From DASRIA01 sp963724065 (GTDB lineage Bacteria > Actinomycetota > Thermoleophilia > Solirubrobacterales > JBBDJG01), in the NCBI GenBank assembly GCA_963724065.1, contig CAVRTB010000005.1, positions 310,001 to 374,000 of the forward strand: 64,000 bases of DNA, read 5' to 3'. The notes below the pieces were generated by a model. It had not been told where the DNA came from, made no database searches, and saw nothing but the letters and a program-made list of their open reading frames with translations. Below are positions 6,825 to 15,445 of this stretch, in pieces (positions within the stretch are counted from its first letter, which is position 1; every line of letters begins with the position of its first letter). The position numbers were made by a program, and so were the translations under genes.

Positions 6825-9305
6825 CTAAACGTCAAGAAACTGGACATCCCGGGCGTGCTTCTCGATGAACGCGCGCCTTGGCTCCACCTGGTCTCCCATC
6901 AGCATCGAGAAGAGCTGGTCGGCGGCCGAGGCGTCGTCGATCGTCACCTGCATAAGCGTGCGCGTCTCCGGGTCCATCGTGGTCTCGCGAAGCTGGTCGG
7001 CGTTCATCTCGCCGAGCCCCTTGAACCGCTGCAACCGCACTCCCCGCTTGGCGAGTGCGAGCACCTTGGAGCGAAGCTCCTCGAAGGACAGCGCCTCGCC
7101 TTCGTCGTCGCCGAGCTTCAGCTTGAACGGGGGCGTGCCGGCAAGGTTCTGGAGCTCCTGGTGCACGCGCGTGAGCTGCCGGTACTCGCGCGACTCGAAG
7201 AGCTCCCGGCCGAGCGAGTGCGTCGTCGCGAGGCCGCTCCTGCGCTCGATCGCCTTGATGCGGATCGACCCGTCCCCGTTCGTGGAGACGACCTCGGTGT
7301 CGTACGGCTCGCCCTCGGGCGCCTTCTTCCTCAGTTGCGCGACGACCTTGTCGGCGTCGACAAGCCCGTGGTCGAGAACTGCTGACTCCTCGAGGAACGT
7401 GATCACCTCGTTGCCGTGCTCCGCGCGCAGCGCGGAGGCCCAGCCCTGGTACTCCTTGATCAGCCTGGTGAGACGCTGCCAGCGCTGCTGGGTGAGATTG
7501 AGCCCGCTTGCGGCGCGATCGGAGACCTCGATGCGGTCGAGCTTGTCGCGCAGCAGCACCTCCTCGAGCTCGGACTCCTTCTCGATGTACATCTCCTTGC
7601 TCCCGGCCTTCAGCCGGTAGAGCGGCGGCTTTGCGATGTAGACATAGCCGGACTCGATCAGGCCCTGCATCTCGCGGAACAGGAACGTCAGCACGAGCGT
7701 GCGGATGTGTGCGCCGTCAACGTCGGCGTCCGTCATCAGGATCACCTTGTGGTAGCGCAGGTTCTCGGCATCGAACTCCTCGCGGATCCCTGTGCCGATC
7801 GCGGTCACGAGCGCCTGGATCTCCTCGTTCGAGAGCACCTTGTCGATGCGGTTCTTCTCGACGTTGATGATCTTGCCGCGCAACGGGAGCACCGCCTGCG
7901 TGTGGCGATCACGCGCCTGCTTGCCGCTCCCCCCCGCCGAATCGCCCTCGACGATGAAGAGCTCGGCCAGGGCAGGGTCCTTCACCGAGCAGTCCGCGAG
8001 CTTGCCGGGCAGGGTCGAGTTCTCGAGCGCCGACTTGCGCCGCGTAAGGTCCCGCGCCTTGCGCGCGGCGTCGCGGGCGCGTGACGCCGCGATCGCCTTG
8101 CCGATGATCTGGTTGGCCTCGGCCGGAGTCTCTTCCAGGAACTCGGCCAACTTGCGATTGACCGTCGACTCGACGAACCCCTTCATCGGCGGGTTGCCGA
8201 GCTTCGACTTCGTCTGACCCTCGAACTGCGGGTCGTGCAGCTTCACCGACACGATCGCGGTGAGGCCCTCGCGTACGTCCTCGCCCGCCAGCGAGTCGTC
8301 CTTCTCCTTCAGCAGGCCCTTCTTGCGCGCGTAGTCGTTGAGCGTGCGCGTCAGCGCGGCGCGGAATCCGGAGAGGTGCGTGCCGCCCTCCGTGGTGTTG
8401 ATGTTGTTCGCGAACGAGAAGATCGACTCCTGATACGAGGAGTTCCACTGCATCGAAATCTCGGCCTGGCCGTCCTTGGAGTCGCCCTCGAAGTAGACGA
8501 TCTGCCGATGGATCGGCTCCTTGTTCTCGTTGAGATATGCCACGAAGTCGCGGATGCCGCCCTCGTAGCGGAACTCCACCCGCTCGCCGCCGCCGCGCTC
8601 GTCCACGAGCTCGATGCGCAGGCCGCGCGTCAGGAACGCGGTCTCCCGCATGCGCTGGGCGAGCGTCTCGAAGTCGAAGGAGATCTCGTCGAAGATCTCG
8701 AGGTCGGGCAGAAAGGTGATCGTCGTGCCCGACTCCGTGGTGGCCTCGGCCTGCGTCAGCGGGGCGCTCGGCGCACCGCGCTCGTAGGTCTGGGTCCAGA
8801 GGTGACCGTCGCGCTTGATCCGCAGGTCGAGCCGCTCGGACAATGCGTTCACGACCGACACGCCGACTCCGTGCAACCCGCCCGAGACCTTGTAGCCGCC
8901 GCCGTCGCCGAACTTGCCGCCGGCGTGCAGGACGGTGAGGACGACCTCGGCTGCCGGCCGCTTCTCCTTCTCGTGCATGTCGACGGGGATCCCGCGGCCG
9001 TTGTCGGAGACCGTCACGGAGTTGTCCGGGTGAAGCGTGATCACGACGGCGTCGCAATGACCGGCAAGTGCCTCGTCGACCGAGTTGTCGACGACCTCGT
9101 AGACGAGGTGGTGAAGGCCTCGCTCGCCGGTCGAGCCGATGTACATGCCCGGACGCTTGCGAACCGCCTCGAGCCCCTCCAGGACCGTGATGTCGGAGGC
9201 TTTGTATGTGGACTGGTCCTGCGGGGCGTCGCCCGCCTCGCCCACGGAGCCTGACCCGGCGGCGGGCGTGTCTTTGGCCGTACTACGCGACCCGTTCTTC
9301 GGCAA
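6825..9305 (-). CDS. gyrB: DNA gyrase subunit B, long form with TOPRIM insertion
   Basis: 826 residues. ATPase subunit of gyrase. The GHKL ATPase shows EVVDNSVDEALAGH, DNGRGIPV and GGLHGVGVSVVNALS. The TOPRIM domain shows EGDSAGGSGKQ and DADVDGAHIR. About 200 residues separate PPLYRLK (near 560) from KGLGEMNADQL (near 764), roughly 165 more than the compact GyrB of mycobacteria; E. coli-type GyrB has an insertion of this size in the same place. The first 33 residues are a low-complexity extension. The start is TTG, supported by AGGAGG about eight bases upstream. gyrA follows as the next gene. Confidence 0.97.
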   Translation of the reverse strand: MPKNGSRSTAKDTPAAGSGSVGEAGDAPQDQSTYKASDITVLEGLEAVRKRPGMYIGSTGERGLHHLVYEVVDNSVDEALAGHCDAVVITLHPDNSVTVSDNGRGIPVDMHEKEKRPAAEVVLTVLHAGGKFGDGGGYKVSGGLHGVGVSVVNALSERLDLRIKRDGHLWTQTYERGAPSAPLTQAEATTESGTTITFLPDLEIFDEISFDFETLAQRMRETAFLTRGLRIELVDERGGGERVEFRYEGGIRDFVAYLNENKEPIHRQIVYFEGDSKDGQAEISMQWNSSYQESIFSFANNINTTEGGTHLSGFRAALTRTLNDYARKKGLLKEKDDSLAGEDVREGLTAIVSVKLHDPQFEGQTKSKLGNPPMKGFVESTVNRKLAEFLEETPAEANQIIGKAIAASRARDAARKARDLTRRKSALENSTLPGKLADCSVKDPALAELFIVEGDSAGGSGKQARDRHTQAVLPLRGKIINVEKNRIDKVLSNEEIQALVTAIGTGIREEFDAENLRYHKVILMTDADVDGAHIRTLVLTFLFREMQGLIESGYVYIAKPPLYRLKAGSKEMYIEKESELEEVLLRDKLDRIEVSDRAASGLNLTQQRWQRLTRLIKEYQGWASALRAEHGNEVITFLEESAVLDHGLVDADKVVAQLRKKAPEGEPYDTEVVSTNGDGSIRIKAIERRSGLATTHSLGRELFESREYRQLTRVHQELQNLAGTPPFKLKLGDDEGEALSFEELRSKVLALAKRGVRLQRFKGLGEMNADQLRETTMDPETRTLMQVTIDDASAADQLFSMLMGDQVEPRRAFIEKHARDVQFLDV

Positions 9306-9425
9306 AACGTTCCTCCTGATGGCGCGGCGGCGGCCGCATTGATAAACGCCCGTTCAGGTGCGCGCACGCGTCGTCTCCGACTGCGGTGTTGCGCGCGGTT
9401 GCAGGCGCCCGGAAAGGTGCCTTCA

Positions 9426-9431
9426 AGTCTA
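9426..9431 (-). promoter_or_regulatory. Possible -10 box TAGACT for gyrB
   Basis: TAGACT is read on the minus strand about 115 bases upstream of the gyrB TTG. No -35 lies at the right distance, so this is tentative. Confidence 0.25.
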
Positions 9432-9459
9432 GCAGGTCAGGTGCCTCGCTCCGGGCCTC

Positions 9460-9499
9460 AATTTGGCGAAATTTCCCTCTGTAATGCGGAAAACCGCAT
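9460..9499. repeat. Two short palindromes upstream of gyrB
   Basis: AATTTGGCGAAATT (9460-9473) and ATGCGGAAAACCGCAT (9484-9499) are perfect inverted repeats with four-base centres, 10 bases apart, in an AT-richer patch between dciA and gyrB. They could bind a regulator sensing supercoiling or replication state. Neither is followed by a T run on either strand. Confidence 0.5.
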
Positions 9500-9585
9500 A
9501 CGGCTTCGAGACCTGCCCGGTGTGCGCCAAGGGGGGTCCCGCCGCTCACTCTAGTGGGCGCCCTAGACGGTCCCGCGCGCTCGTT

Positions 9586-9879
9586 TCAGGCGCCCACGAC
9601 GAACCGGATGTCGCGCAGTGGAGTGCGGCCCGGCCGGGCCGCGTTGAGGCTCTCCAGGAGCCGCGTCGACATCATCGACAACTCCGCCGCCCAGACACCC
9701 GAATCGCAGCGCACGGTGAGGACGCCGGCCTTCTCGGAAACCGGCTCGCAGTGGCGTGCGACCTGCTCGCCGGCGGCGTCCGCCCATGCGGCCTGGACGC
9801 CGGCAAGCGCGGTCGCCGGGGCGAGATCGGCCCTCAGCCGCGGCAGCGCGTCGGCCAACGGGCGCGGCGGGCGGCTCAT
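9586..9879 (-). CDS. dciA: DUF721 / DciA-like protein
   Basis: 97 residues from the ATG at 9879, which overlaps the recF stop as ATGA. The DUF721 core is clear: VQAAWADAAGEQVARHCEPVS, VLTVRCDSGVWAAELSMM and LLESLNAARPG. DUF721 proteins next to recF and gyrB in actinobacteria are regarded as DciA, which helps load the replicative helicase. The start was placed at the overlap because the open frame further upstream is only the reverse of recF coding sequence. Translational coupling to recF is likely. Confidence 0.88.
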   Translation of the reverse strand: MSRPPRPLADALPRLRADLAPATALAGVQAAWADAAGEQVARHCEPVSEKAGVLTVRCDSGVWAAELSMMSTRLLESLNAARPGRTPLRDIRFVVGA

Positions 9880-10985
9880 GCGATCTCCCGGGCCGCGTCC
9901 TCGGGAGCCGCGTCCTCGGGCGGGCGCACAGCCAGCCACGCTGCCCGTGCGGTTTCCGGGACGGTCCGCTGATCCGCGGTCGAGAGCAGAGTTTGGCCGC
10001 CGTCGGCCAGGGTCCCGAGCAGGCTCGCGCGGCGGTGCGGGTCGAGCTCGCTGAGGACGTCGTCGAGCAGCATCACCGGACTGGTGTCGCGGGTCGCGCG
10101 CAGCACATCGCGCTCTGCGAGCAGAAGTGCCAGGAGCCCGAGTCGCTGCTGCCCCTGGGAGCCGTAACGGCGCAGATCACGCGACGCGGCCCTCATCTGG
10201 AAGTCGTCGCGGTGCGGGCCGTGAAGAGTGAAGCCGCGGTCGAGATCCGAGTCGAGGCGCTCACGCAACTCGAGCTCGAGCTGGGCGGGATCGGCGGCGG
10301 AGCTGCGCGGTCGATAGGTGAGGTCCGCCGGCGTCGGAAGGCCGAGCTCCGCGGCGCGGCGGGAGAACGGGCCCGCGAGGTCGTCGATCAGCTCGCGGCG
10401 GTGCTCCATCAGTTCGACGCCGTGCCGCGCGAGCTCACGGTCCCACACGTGCAGCGAGTCGGGGAGCGCGGCCCTTGCGCGGACCCGCGCGAGCAGGGCG
10501 TTGCGCTGGGCGAGAGCCTTGGCGTAGGACGCCCGGGTCGCGCGGCGCGTGGGCCAGACCGTCGACACGAGGTCGTCGAGCCGTGCTCTGCGCGCTCCGG
10601 CGGGGCCCTTCACGAGCTCGAGGTGGTCCGGGGCGAAGACGCACACGAAGAACGGTGGGTCGCCGACGTGCGGGTGGGTGACGCGCGACCCGTCGCGGCG
10701 CACAGCCCTTGGTCCGCTCGTCTGGATCACCACCTCGGTCGTGTGCTGCGCCCCGCCCACCACGATGCGCAGTCGCACGCGCGTCGTCTTGGTGCCGAAG
10801 CGGATCAACTCGCGTTCGTTCGAGGTCCGGAAGGACCGCCCCACGCAGCCGAGGTGCACGGCTTCGAGCAGATTGGTCTTACCCGCCCCGACCGGGCCCT
10901 CCAAAACCGTGACGCCGTCGGAGAGGTCGATCTCGGCGAGCGCGTGACTTCTGAAGTCGCGGGCCTCGAGTCGGGCGACGTGCAA
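9876..10985 (-). CDS. recF: DNA replication and repair protein RecF
   Basis: 369 residues. SMC-like ATPase that helps RecOR load RecA at gapped DNA. Walker A is GPVGAGKT (30-37); the ABC-type signature is seen in the YGSQGQQRLG segment and Walker B in MLLDDVLSELD. The N terminus HVARLEARDFRSH is typical. It lies 10 bases downstream of dnaN in the conserved dnaA-dnaN-recF-dciA-gyrB order. The last 20 residues are an alanine/glutamate-rich tail. Confidence 0.96.
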   Translation of the reverse strand: MHVARLEARDFRSHALAEIDLSDGVTVLEGPVGAGKTNLLEAVHLGCVGRSFRTSNERELIRFGTKTTRVRLRIVVGGAQHTTEVVIQTSGPRAVRRDGSRVTHPHVGDPPFFVCVFAPDHLELVKGPAGARRARLDDLVSTVWPTRRATRASYAKALAQRNALLARVRARAALPDSLHVWDRELARHGVELMEHRRELIDDLAGPFSRRAAELGLPTPADLTYRPRSSAADPAQLELELRERLDSDLDRGFTLHGPHRDDFQMRAASRDLRRYGSQGQQRLGLLALLLAERDVLRATRDTSPVMLLDDVLSELDPHRRASLLGTLADGGQTLLSTADQRTVPETARAAWLAVRPPEDAAPEDAAREIA

Positions 10986-10995
10986 GGGATGCTGT

Positions 10996-12111
10996 CTACT
11001 GGTTGAGGCGCACGGGCATGATCAGGTAGAGGAACTCGTCCTCGTCCTGGCCGGCCGCCTCGATCAACCCCGGGCGCAGTGGACTGATCAGCCGCAACCG
11101 GACCTCGTCCGCCCCGACGCTCTCGAGCCCGTCCTGGAGGAACTGCGGGTTGAACCCGATCTCGAGCGCTTCGCCCTGGTAGCTGACGGGCACCGACTCG
11201 GATGCCTCGCCCACGTCGGGAGTCTGCGCCGAGAGTGTCACCGCCCCTTCCTCGAAGCGCAGCCGCAGCGGCGCGTTGCGCTGCGCCATCAGGCTCACGC
11301 GGCGCACGACCCCCAGCAACTCGGACTTCGCGATCACGACGTCGTGCTCATAGGACTCCGGGAGCAACTGGCGATAGTTCGGGAATTGACCATCGATCAG
11401 ACGCGACGAAAGCGTCACGCGGCCGGACTCGAACACGACCTGGTTGTCCTTGGTGACGATCGACACCGTCTCGGGCTGCGTCTCCGCCACCACCCGGCCG
11501 AGCTCCTGGAGCGCGCGCGCAGGCACGTTCGCCTCGAAGGCGCTGCCGTTCACTCCCGGCACCGCCGACTCCTTCACGCTGAGGCGGTAGGAATCGGTCG
11601 CAACCATCCGCAGCTTGCCCTCGTCGAGCGAGACGAGGATCCCGGTCAGCACCGGCCTGGTCTCGTCACGCGATGCGGCCTTCGCGACGCGCTCGATCGT
11701 CGCCGCGAGCGCCGCGGCATCCAATGTGACCGCCTCTCCACCTTCTGCCACGGGCAGCTTCGGGAAGTCCGGGGCCGGAAGGGTGCGTACGGAGAACGAC
11801 GCGCGCTGAGATGTCACCTGCACGACGCCCTGGTCGCTCGCGGCTTCGATCGAGACCGTGTCGCCGTCCGCCACGCGCACGATGTCGAGCAGCAGCCGCG
11901 CCGGCAGCAGCAGCGAGCCCTCCTGCTCGATCTCGGCCGGGATGCTCGAGCGCAGCCCGATCTCGGTGTCGGTCGCGGCGAGCGTGAGGCCTTCGCCGGC
12001 AGACGAGAGCATCACCCCGCCGAGCGCGGGGATTGCGGAGCGCGTCGCTGCCGCACGGGTCACGAGTTGAAGCTCGGAGAGAAAGGCTTGTCGCGGAACT
12101 GAAAACTTCAT
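10996..12111 (-). CDS. dnaN: DNA polymerase III sliding clamp (beta subunit)
   Basis: 371 residues from the ATG at 12111 (MKFSVPRQAFLSELQ), the usual beginning of the family. An earlier in-frame ATG at 12123 would add four residues. Three clamp domains of about 120 residues each are present, and the C terminus LYLIMPVRL is the conserved clamp end that forms part of the partner-binding pocket. The clamp is a ring dimer that tethers polymerase III. recF follows after 10 bases. Confidence 0.97.
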   Translation of the reverse strand: MKFSVPRQAFLSELQLVTRAAATRSAIPALGGVMLSSAGEGLTLAATDTEIGLRSSIPAEIEQEGSLLLPARLLLDIVRVADGDTVSIEAASDQGVVQVTSQRASFSVRTLPAPDFPKLPVAEGGEAVTLDAAALAATIERVAKAASRDETRPVLTGILVSLDEGKLRMVATDSYRLSVKESAVPGVNGSAFEANVPARALQELGRVVAETQPETVSIVTKDNQVVFESGRVTLSSRLIDGQFPNYRQLLPESYEHDVVIAKSELLGVVRRVSLMAQRNAPLRLRFEEGAVTLSAQTPDVGEASESVPVSYQGEALEIGFNPQFLQDGLESVGADEVRLRLISPLRPGLIEAAGQDEDEFLYLIMPVRLNQ

Positions 12112-12290
12112 ACGGCCATCCATATGGAATATGAGGGCAGTAGAGGTGTGGGTTCGCTGTGTTCGAGGCAAAGAATGCGCAAAGAGGGGTCTCCCGGGCT
12201 GTGTGGTGAGCTGTGTGGCAGTGGTGGGTGGAGCATCGTGTCAGTCACGATTGAGGTCGCGCACGAGGTTGTCCACAAGCTGCCTCGTGG
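12112..12290. other. Candidate oriC region: dnaA-dnaN gap and end of dnaA
   Basis: The 129-base gap between dnaA and dnaN holds two GCTGTGTGG copies exactly 11 bases apart (12199-12207 and 12210-12218) and a related GCTGTGTTC at 12156-12164. A TTGTCCACA, which matches the actinobacterial DnaA-box consensus, lies at 12269-12277 inside the dnaA 3' end. The dnaA-dnaN gap is the usual actinobacterial origin, but one good box is weak evidence and the repeats are poor DnaA boxes. Confidence 0.35.
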
Positions 12291-13545
12291 GTTGATCGAC
12301 GAGCAGTTGGCGCTGGACCTTGCGATGCGCGTGGAGAACGGTGGTGTGATCGCGCCCGCCGAACCTTCGCGCGATCGCCGGCAGTGAGTGGTCGGTGAGC
12401 TCGCGGCAGAGGTACATGGCGACCTGGCGAGCATAGACAACCTGACGGCTGCGCCTCGCGGAGGAGAGGGTCTCCGGCTCGACCTTCAGGGCGCGCGAAG
12501 TGAGGTTCTGGATGCGGTCGATCGTGAGCGCGGCGGACGGGACGTCTGCCGCCCCGGGCGCAATCGCGGCGAGCACCTGCTCCGTCAACTCGAGGGTGAT
12601 GGGCTGTTGCGTCAGCGAGGCGTACGCGTGGACCCGGACCAGCGCGCTCTCGAGCGATCGTACGTTGCCGGTGAGGCGGCGCGCGAGCAGGTCGAGCACC
12701 CCGCTCGCTTCGAGCTCGCCCGCCTCGTCACCTGCCTGGCGGCGCAGGATCGCGAGTCGCACGGCGCGATCGGGTGCCGTCAGCTCGACGAGCAGCCCAC
12801 CCTCCAGGCGCCCCTTCAGCGGCGCGTGCAGGAGGGGCATACTCGACGGCAGGCGGTCGGCGGAGAGCACGACCTGCACGCCGGCACCGAGTGCTGCCTC
12901 GATCGTGTAGAGGAACTCCTCGGCCGTGCGCTCCTTGCCCTCGAGGAACTGGACGTCGTCCAGCAGCAGCACTTCGGCGCTGCGATAGCGCTGTTTGAAG
13001 GGCGGGAGCCGATTGTGCTGGAGCGCCGCGAGAAAGTGGCTCGTAAAGGTCTCGGCGCTCGCGTACCTGACCGTGAGATCCGTCGCGCAGCGGGCCATGT
13101 AATTTCCGATCGCGTGCACGAGGTGGGTCTTGCCGACGCCGGGCGGCCCGCAGATGAACAACGGGTTGTACGCCTGACCCGGCATCTCCGCGACGGCCAG
13201 CGACGCGGCGTGCGCGAACCGGCTCGCGCTCCCGATCACGAATGCGTCGAAGGTGTAGCTCGGGTTGAGGTCGAGGTGGGTGGAGGGTGATTCAGGAGGC
13301 TCGGCGTCGGCGATCAGCTCGACGCGGCTGACGGCGGGATGAGACGACGCGGCCGCGTCGAGCAGGCCCCCGAAACGCCGCCTGACCCACTCCCGGGCAG
13401 TCGCCGGCGCCTGGAGGTAGAGAACACCGCCACGCGCGCCGGCGGGCGTCAGCGGCTCGATCCAGACCCGGTAGACCTCATCGGGCAGCGCACCGCGGAG
13501 GGTGTCGTCGACGTGGCGCCATATGTCCTCGACCTGATCTTCCAC
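12241..13545 (-). CDS. dnaA: Chromosomal replication initiator DnaA
   Basis: 434 residues, short for an actinobacterial DnaA because the linker between domain I and the AAA+ part is short (about 80-95). Domain I covers 1-75, Walker A is GPPGVGKT (133-140), Walker B LLLDDVQFLEG (near 195), followed by sensor motifs. The C-terminal DNA-binding domain carries the signature GGRDHTTVLHAHRKV. GTG start with GAGGAG about eight bases upstream. The gene diverges from rpmH and precedes dnaN. DnaA opens the origin and recruits helicase. Confidence 0.97.
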   Translation of the reverse strand: MEDQVEDIWRHVDDTLRGALPDEVYRVWIEPLTPAGARGGVLYLQAPATAREWVRRRFGGLLDAAASSHPAVSRVELIADAEPPESPSTHLDLNPSYTFDAFVIGSASRFAHAASLAVAEMPGQAYNPLFICGPPGVGKTHLVHAIGNYMARCATDLTVRYASAETFTSHFLAALQHNRLPPFKQRYRSAEVLLLDDVQFLEGKERTAEEFLYTIEAALGAGVQVVLSADRLPSSMPLLHAPLKGRLEGGLLVELTAPDRAVRLAILRRQAGDEAGELEASGVLDLLARRLTGNVRSLESALVRVHAYASLTQQPITLELTEQVLAAIAPGAADVPSAALTIDRIQNLTSRALKVEPETLSSARRSRQVVYARQVAMYLCRELTDHSLPAIARRFGGRDHTTVLHAHRKVQRQLLVDQPTRQLVDNLVRDLNRD

Positions 13546-13840
13546 GGGCTCCTCGGAGTCTCTCCGGCAGGGTCCCGCGCGGCCCGATGTCTCGGCATCT
13601 GACCGGCCCCACGGAGTGCGCGATTCTAAACCCGGGTGGACGGCCCAAAGCCGGAGTCAGCCGCCGGTTTCCGGGGCTTGTCGCAATTCGCGCCCAAAAG
13701 ATTCCACGCCTCGTTCCGGGCGTGTTGCATGGGCATCAGGCGGCACGTCGATGGCGGATGGGGCAAGCCCTATACTTGACCGCCTCGCGCGCCGTATTCC
13801 CCGGTGGAACTCGACCGTTGCGCGACTACACCTCTCTCGA
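13546..13840. other. Divergent dnaA-rpmH intergenic region
   Basis: 295 bases without a gene. I found no TTATCCACA or TTGTCCACA box on either strand. It must hold the promoters of dnaA and of the rpmH operon. All replication genes to the left run leftward and the rpmH-parB genes run rightward, the gene polarity expected near an origin, so it remains a second oriC candidate. Confidence 0.4.
13771..13776 (+). promoter_or_regulatory. -10 box TATACT for rpmH
   Basis: TATACT lies 64 bases upstream of the rpmH ATG and would give a leader of about 58 bases. No convincing -35 hexamer is seen 16-18 bases upstream. Confidence 0.45.
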
Positions 13841-13975
13841 ATGAAGCGAACGTACCAACCCAAGAAGCGCAAACGCGCGCGGACGCACGGCTTCCGTGCG
13901 CGCATGAGGACGAGAGCCGGGCGCCTCACCGTCAAGCGCCGCCGCCGCAAGGGCCGCGCGCGCCTCACCGTCTGA
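13841..13975 (+). CDS. rpmH: Ribosomal protein bL34
   Basis: 44 residues, the normal bL34 length, opening MKRTYQPKKRKRARTHGFR and ending in a basic tail. It belongs to the large subunit. First gene of the plus-strand series rpmH-rnpA-yidD-yidC-jag-rsmG, a conserved origin-linked order. The frame is open far upstream, but the ATG at 13841 is fixed by homology. Confidence 0.97.
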   Translation: MKRTYQPKKRKRARTHGFRARMRTRAGRLTVKRRRRKGRARLTV

Positions 13976-13990
13976 GGCGGCGCTGTTCCG

Positions 13991-14407
13991 ATGACCGAAC
14001 GCCGGGGAGGCACGCGCCAAAGGCGTCCGCGGCTCACGCGCAGCGCCGACTTCGACCGGGTGTATCGGCGCGGGCGCTCTGCCGCCACGCGCACGTTCGT
14101 CCTCTACGCGTTCCCGTCCTCGCACGACGAGCCTGCCGCGACGGCGGAGGATGATTCGTCCGTGCGGCTCGGCGTTTCGGTTGGCCGGCGGGTGGGCGGC
14201 GCGGTGGAGCGAAACCGCGTGAAGCGCCTGCTTCGCGAGGCGTTCTGGGCGCTCGACGAGAGACTGCCGGCCGAACACGACTTCGTGATCGTCGCGCGCG
14301 CCGGGTCGGCCGAGCTCGCGAGCGACGGCGGGCTGGACGGCGTACGCGCGGAGCTCTCGGAGCTGTTGACCCGCCTCGAGACTCCTTCACCAGGGCCGGA
14401 GGACTGA
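13991..14407 (+). CDS. rnpA: Ribonuclease P protein component
   Basis: 138 residues. Protein subunit of RNase P, which with the M1 RNA removes tRNA 5' leaders. The RNR motif is in VGGAVERNRVKRLLREAF, and the N terminus RLTRSADFDRVYRRGRS is typical. Residues about 42-55 (DEPAATAEDDS) form a small acidic insertion between the first strands. It starts 15 bases after rpmH and stops one base before yidD, so the genes are likely one operon. Confidence 0.95.
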   Translation: MTERRGGTRQRRPRLTRSADFDRVYRRGRSAATRTFVLYAFPSSHDEPAATAEDDSSVRLGVSVGRRVGGAVERNRVKRLLREAFWALDERLPAEHDFVIVARAGSAELASDGGLDGVRAELSELLTRLETPSPGPED

Positions 14408-14408
14408 G

Positions 14409-14648
14409 ATGGCCGGCACGGCCGCACGCGCGCTGAGCGCTCCGATCCGGCTATACCAGCGGGTGATCTCACCGGCGTTGCCACGCCGCTGCAAGTACGA
14501 GCCGACCTGCTCGGCGTACGCGACGGAGGCGATCCAGACCTACGGCCCCGTCCGCGGGGTGGTGCTGGCGCTGTGGCGGCTGTTGCGATGCAACCCGTTC
14601 AGCCACGGGGGGTACGACCCGGTCGAGGAGCAGCGCCTCTTCCGATGA
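14409..14648 (+). CDS. yidD: Membrane protein insertion efficiency factor YidD
   Basis: 79 residues. Small membrane-associated protein that assists YidC. The conserved cysteine framework is present: RRCKYEPTCSAYATEAI and LLRCNPFSHGGYDPV. An amphipathic N-terminal helix (APIRLYQRVISPAL) fits surface attachment. Its stop overlaps the yidC start as ATGA, so the two are translationally coupled. Confidence 0.95.
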   Translation: MAGTAARALSAPIRLYQRVISPALPRRCKYEPTCSAYATEAIQTYGPVRGVVLALWRLLRCNPFSHGGYDPVEEQRLFR

Positions 14649-15433
14649 GCCCGGTCTTCGCAAACATCTTCCAGCCGCTGATCGACGTCGCCGATTGGCT
14701 GATCGTGTCGCTGCACGGCGACGTCGGCCTCAGCTGGGGCTGGTCGATCGTCGGCCTCACGGTGATCGTGCGGCTTCTGATGATCCCGCTGACGATCAAG
14801 CAGATCCGGTCGATGAATGCGCTGCGCGTGCTCCAGCCGCAGATCAAAGAGATCCAGGCGAAGTTCAAGGAGGACAAGCAGCGCATGCAGCAGGAGATGA
14901 TGCGCTTCTACAAGGAGAACAAGGTGAACCCGTTCGCCTCGTGTCTCCCGCTGTTGCTCCAACTGCCCGTGTTCATGGCGCTGTTCTTCCTGCTGAACGG
15001 AAACGAGTTCAAGGATCAGGTGCGGGACACCGGAGGAGCCAGCTTCCTGGGCATCCAAGACATCACGGAGCCGGCCACCGGCATCACGCTGGTGATCCTG
15101 ATGGTGCTCTTCATCGGCTCCCAGATGGCCTCCACGATGGTGATGTCGGTGACCGCGGACAAGACGCAGCAGCGGATCATGCTGCTGCTGCCGCTGTTCT
15201 TCGCGGCGCTCGTGCCGAGCTTCCCCGCAGGGCTGCTGGTCTACTGGATCACGACCAACTTCTGGACCCTCGGCCAGTCGATCATGGTGCGGAAGTTCTC
15301 GCCTCCGATGGTGCCGGTCGGGGCACAGCCGGCCGCGGCGCTGGTGGACGGCGGCGGCGGAGGCGGAGGCACCGCAGCCGCCCAGAGACCACCGCCACGC
15401 CCCCCGCGCAAGAAGAAGCGCCGGCGGCGCTGA
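14645..15433 (+). CDS. yidC: Membrane protein insertase YidC
   Basis: 262 residues from the ATG that overlaps yidD; no lipoprotein signal. It inserts membrane proteins alone or with SecYEG. Hydrophobic segments appear at about 35-58, 95-118, 145-165 and 175-200. The first carries an arginine (TVIVRLLMIPLTIKQIR) in the hydrophilic-groove position, and the cytoplasmic loop is the charged helical pair near 60-95. The C terminus is unusual: eight consecutive glycines, a proline-rich stretch and the end RKKKRRRR. Basic YidC tails in other bacteria bind ribosomes, so this one may support co-translational insertion. Confidence 0.95.
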   Translation: MSPVFANIFQPLIDVADWLIVSLHGDVGLSWGWSIVGLTVIVRLLMIPLTIKQIRSMNALRVLQPQIKEIQAKFKEDKQRMQQEMMRFYKENKVNPFASCLPLLLQLPVFMALFFLLNGNEFKDQVRDTGGASFLGIQDITEPATGITLVILMVLFIGSQMASTMVMSVTADKTQQRIMLLLPLFFAALVPSFPAGLLVYWITTNFWTLGQSIMVRKFSPPMVPVGAQPAAALVDGGGGGGGTAAAQRPPPRPPRKKKRRRR

Positions 15434-15445
15434 GAGCGAAGCATC

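Noticed and set aside
13546..13840. DnaA-box cluster in the dnaA-rpmH gap
   Set aside because: No TTATCCACA or TTGTCCACA on either strand; partial matches such as TTCCACG are no better than chance.
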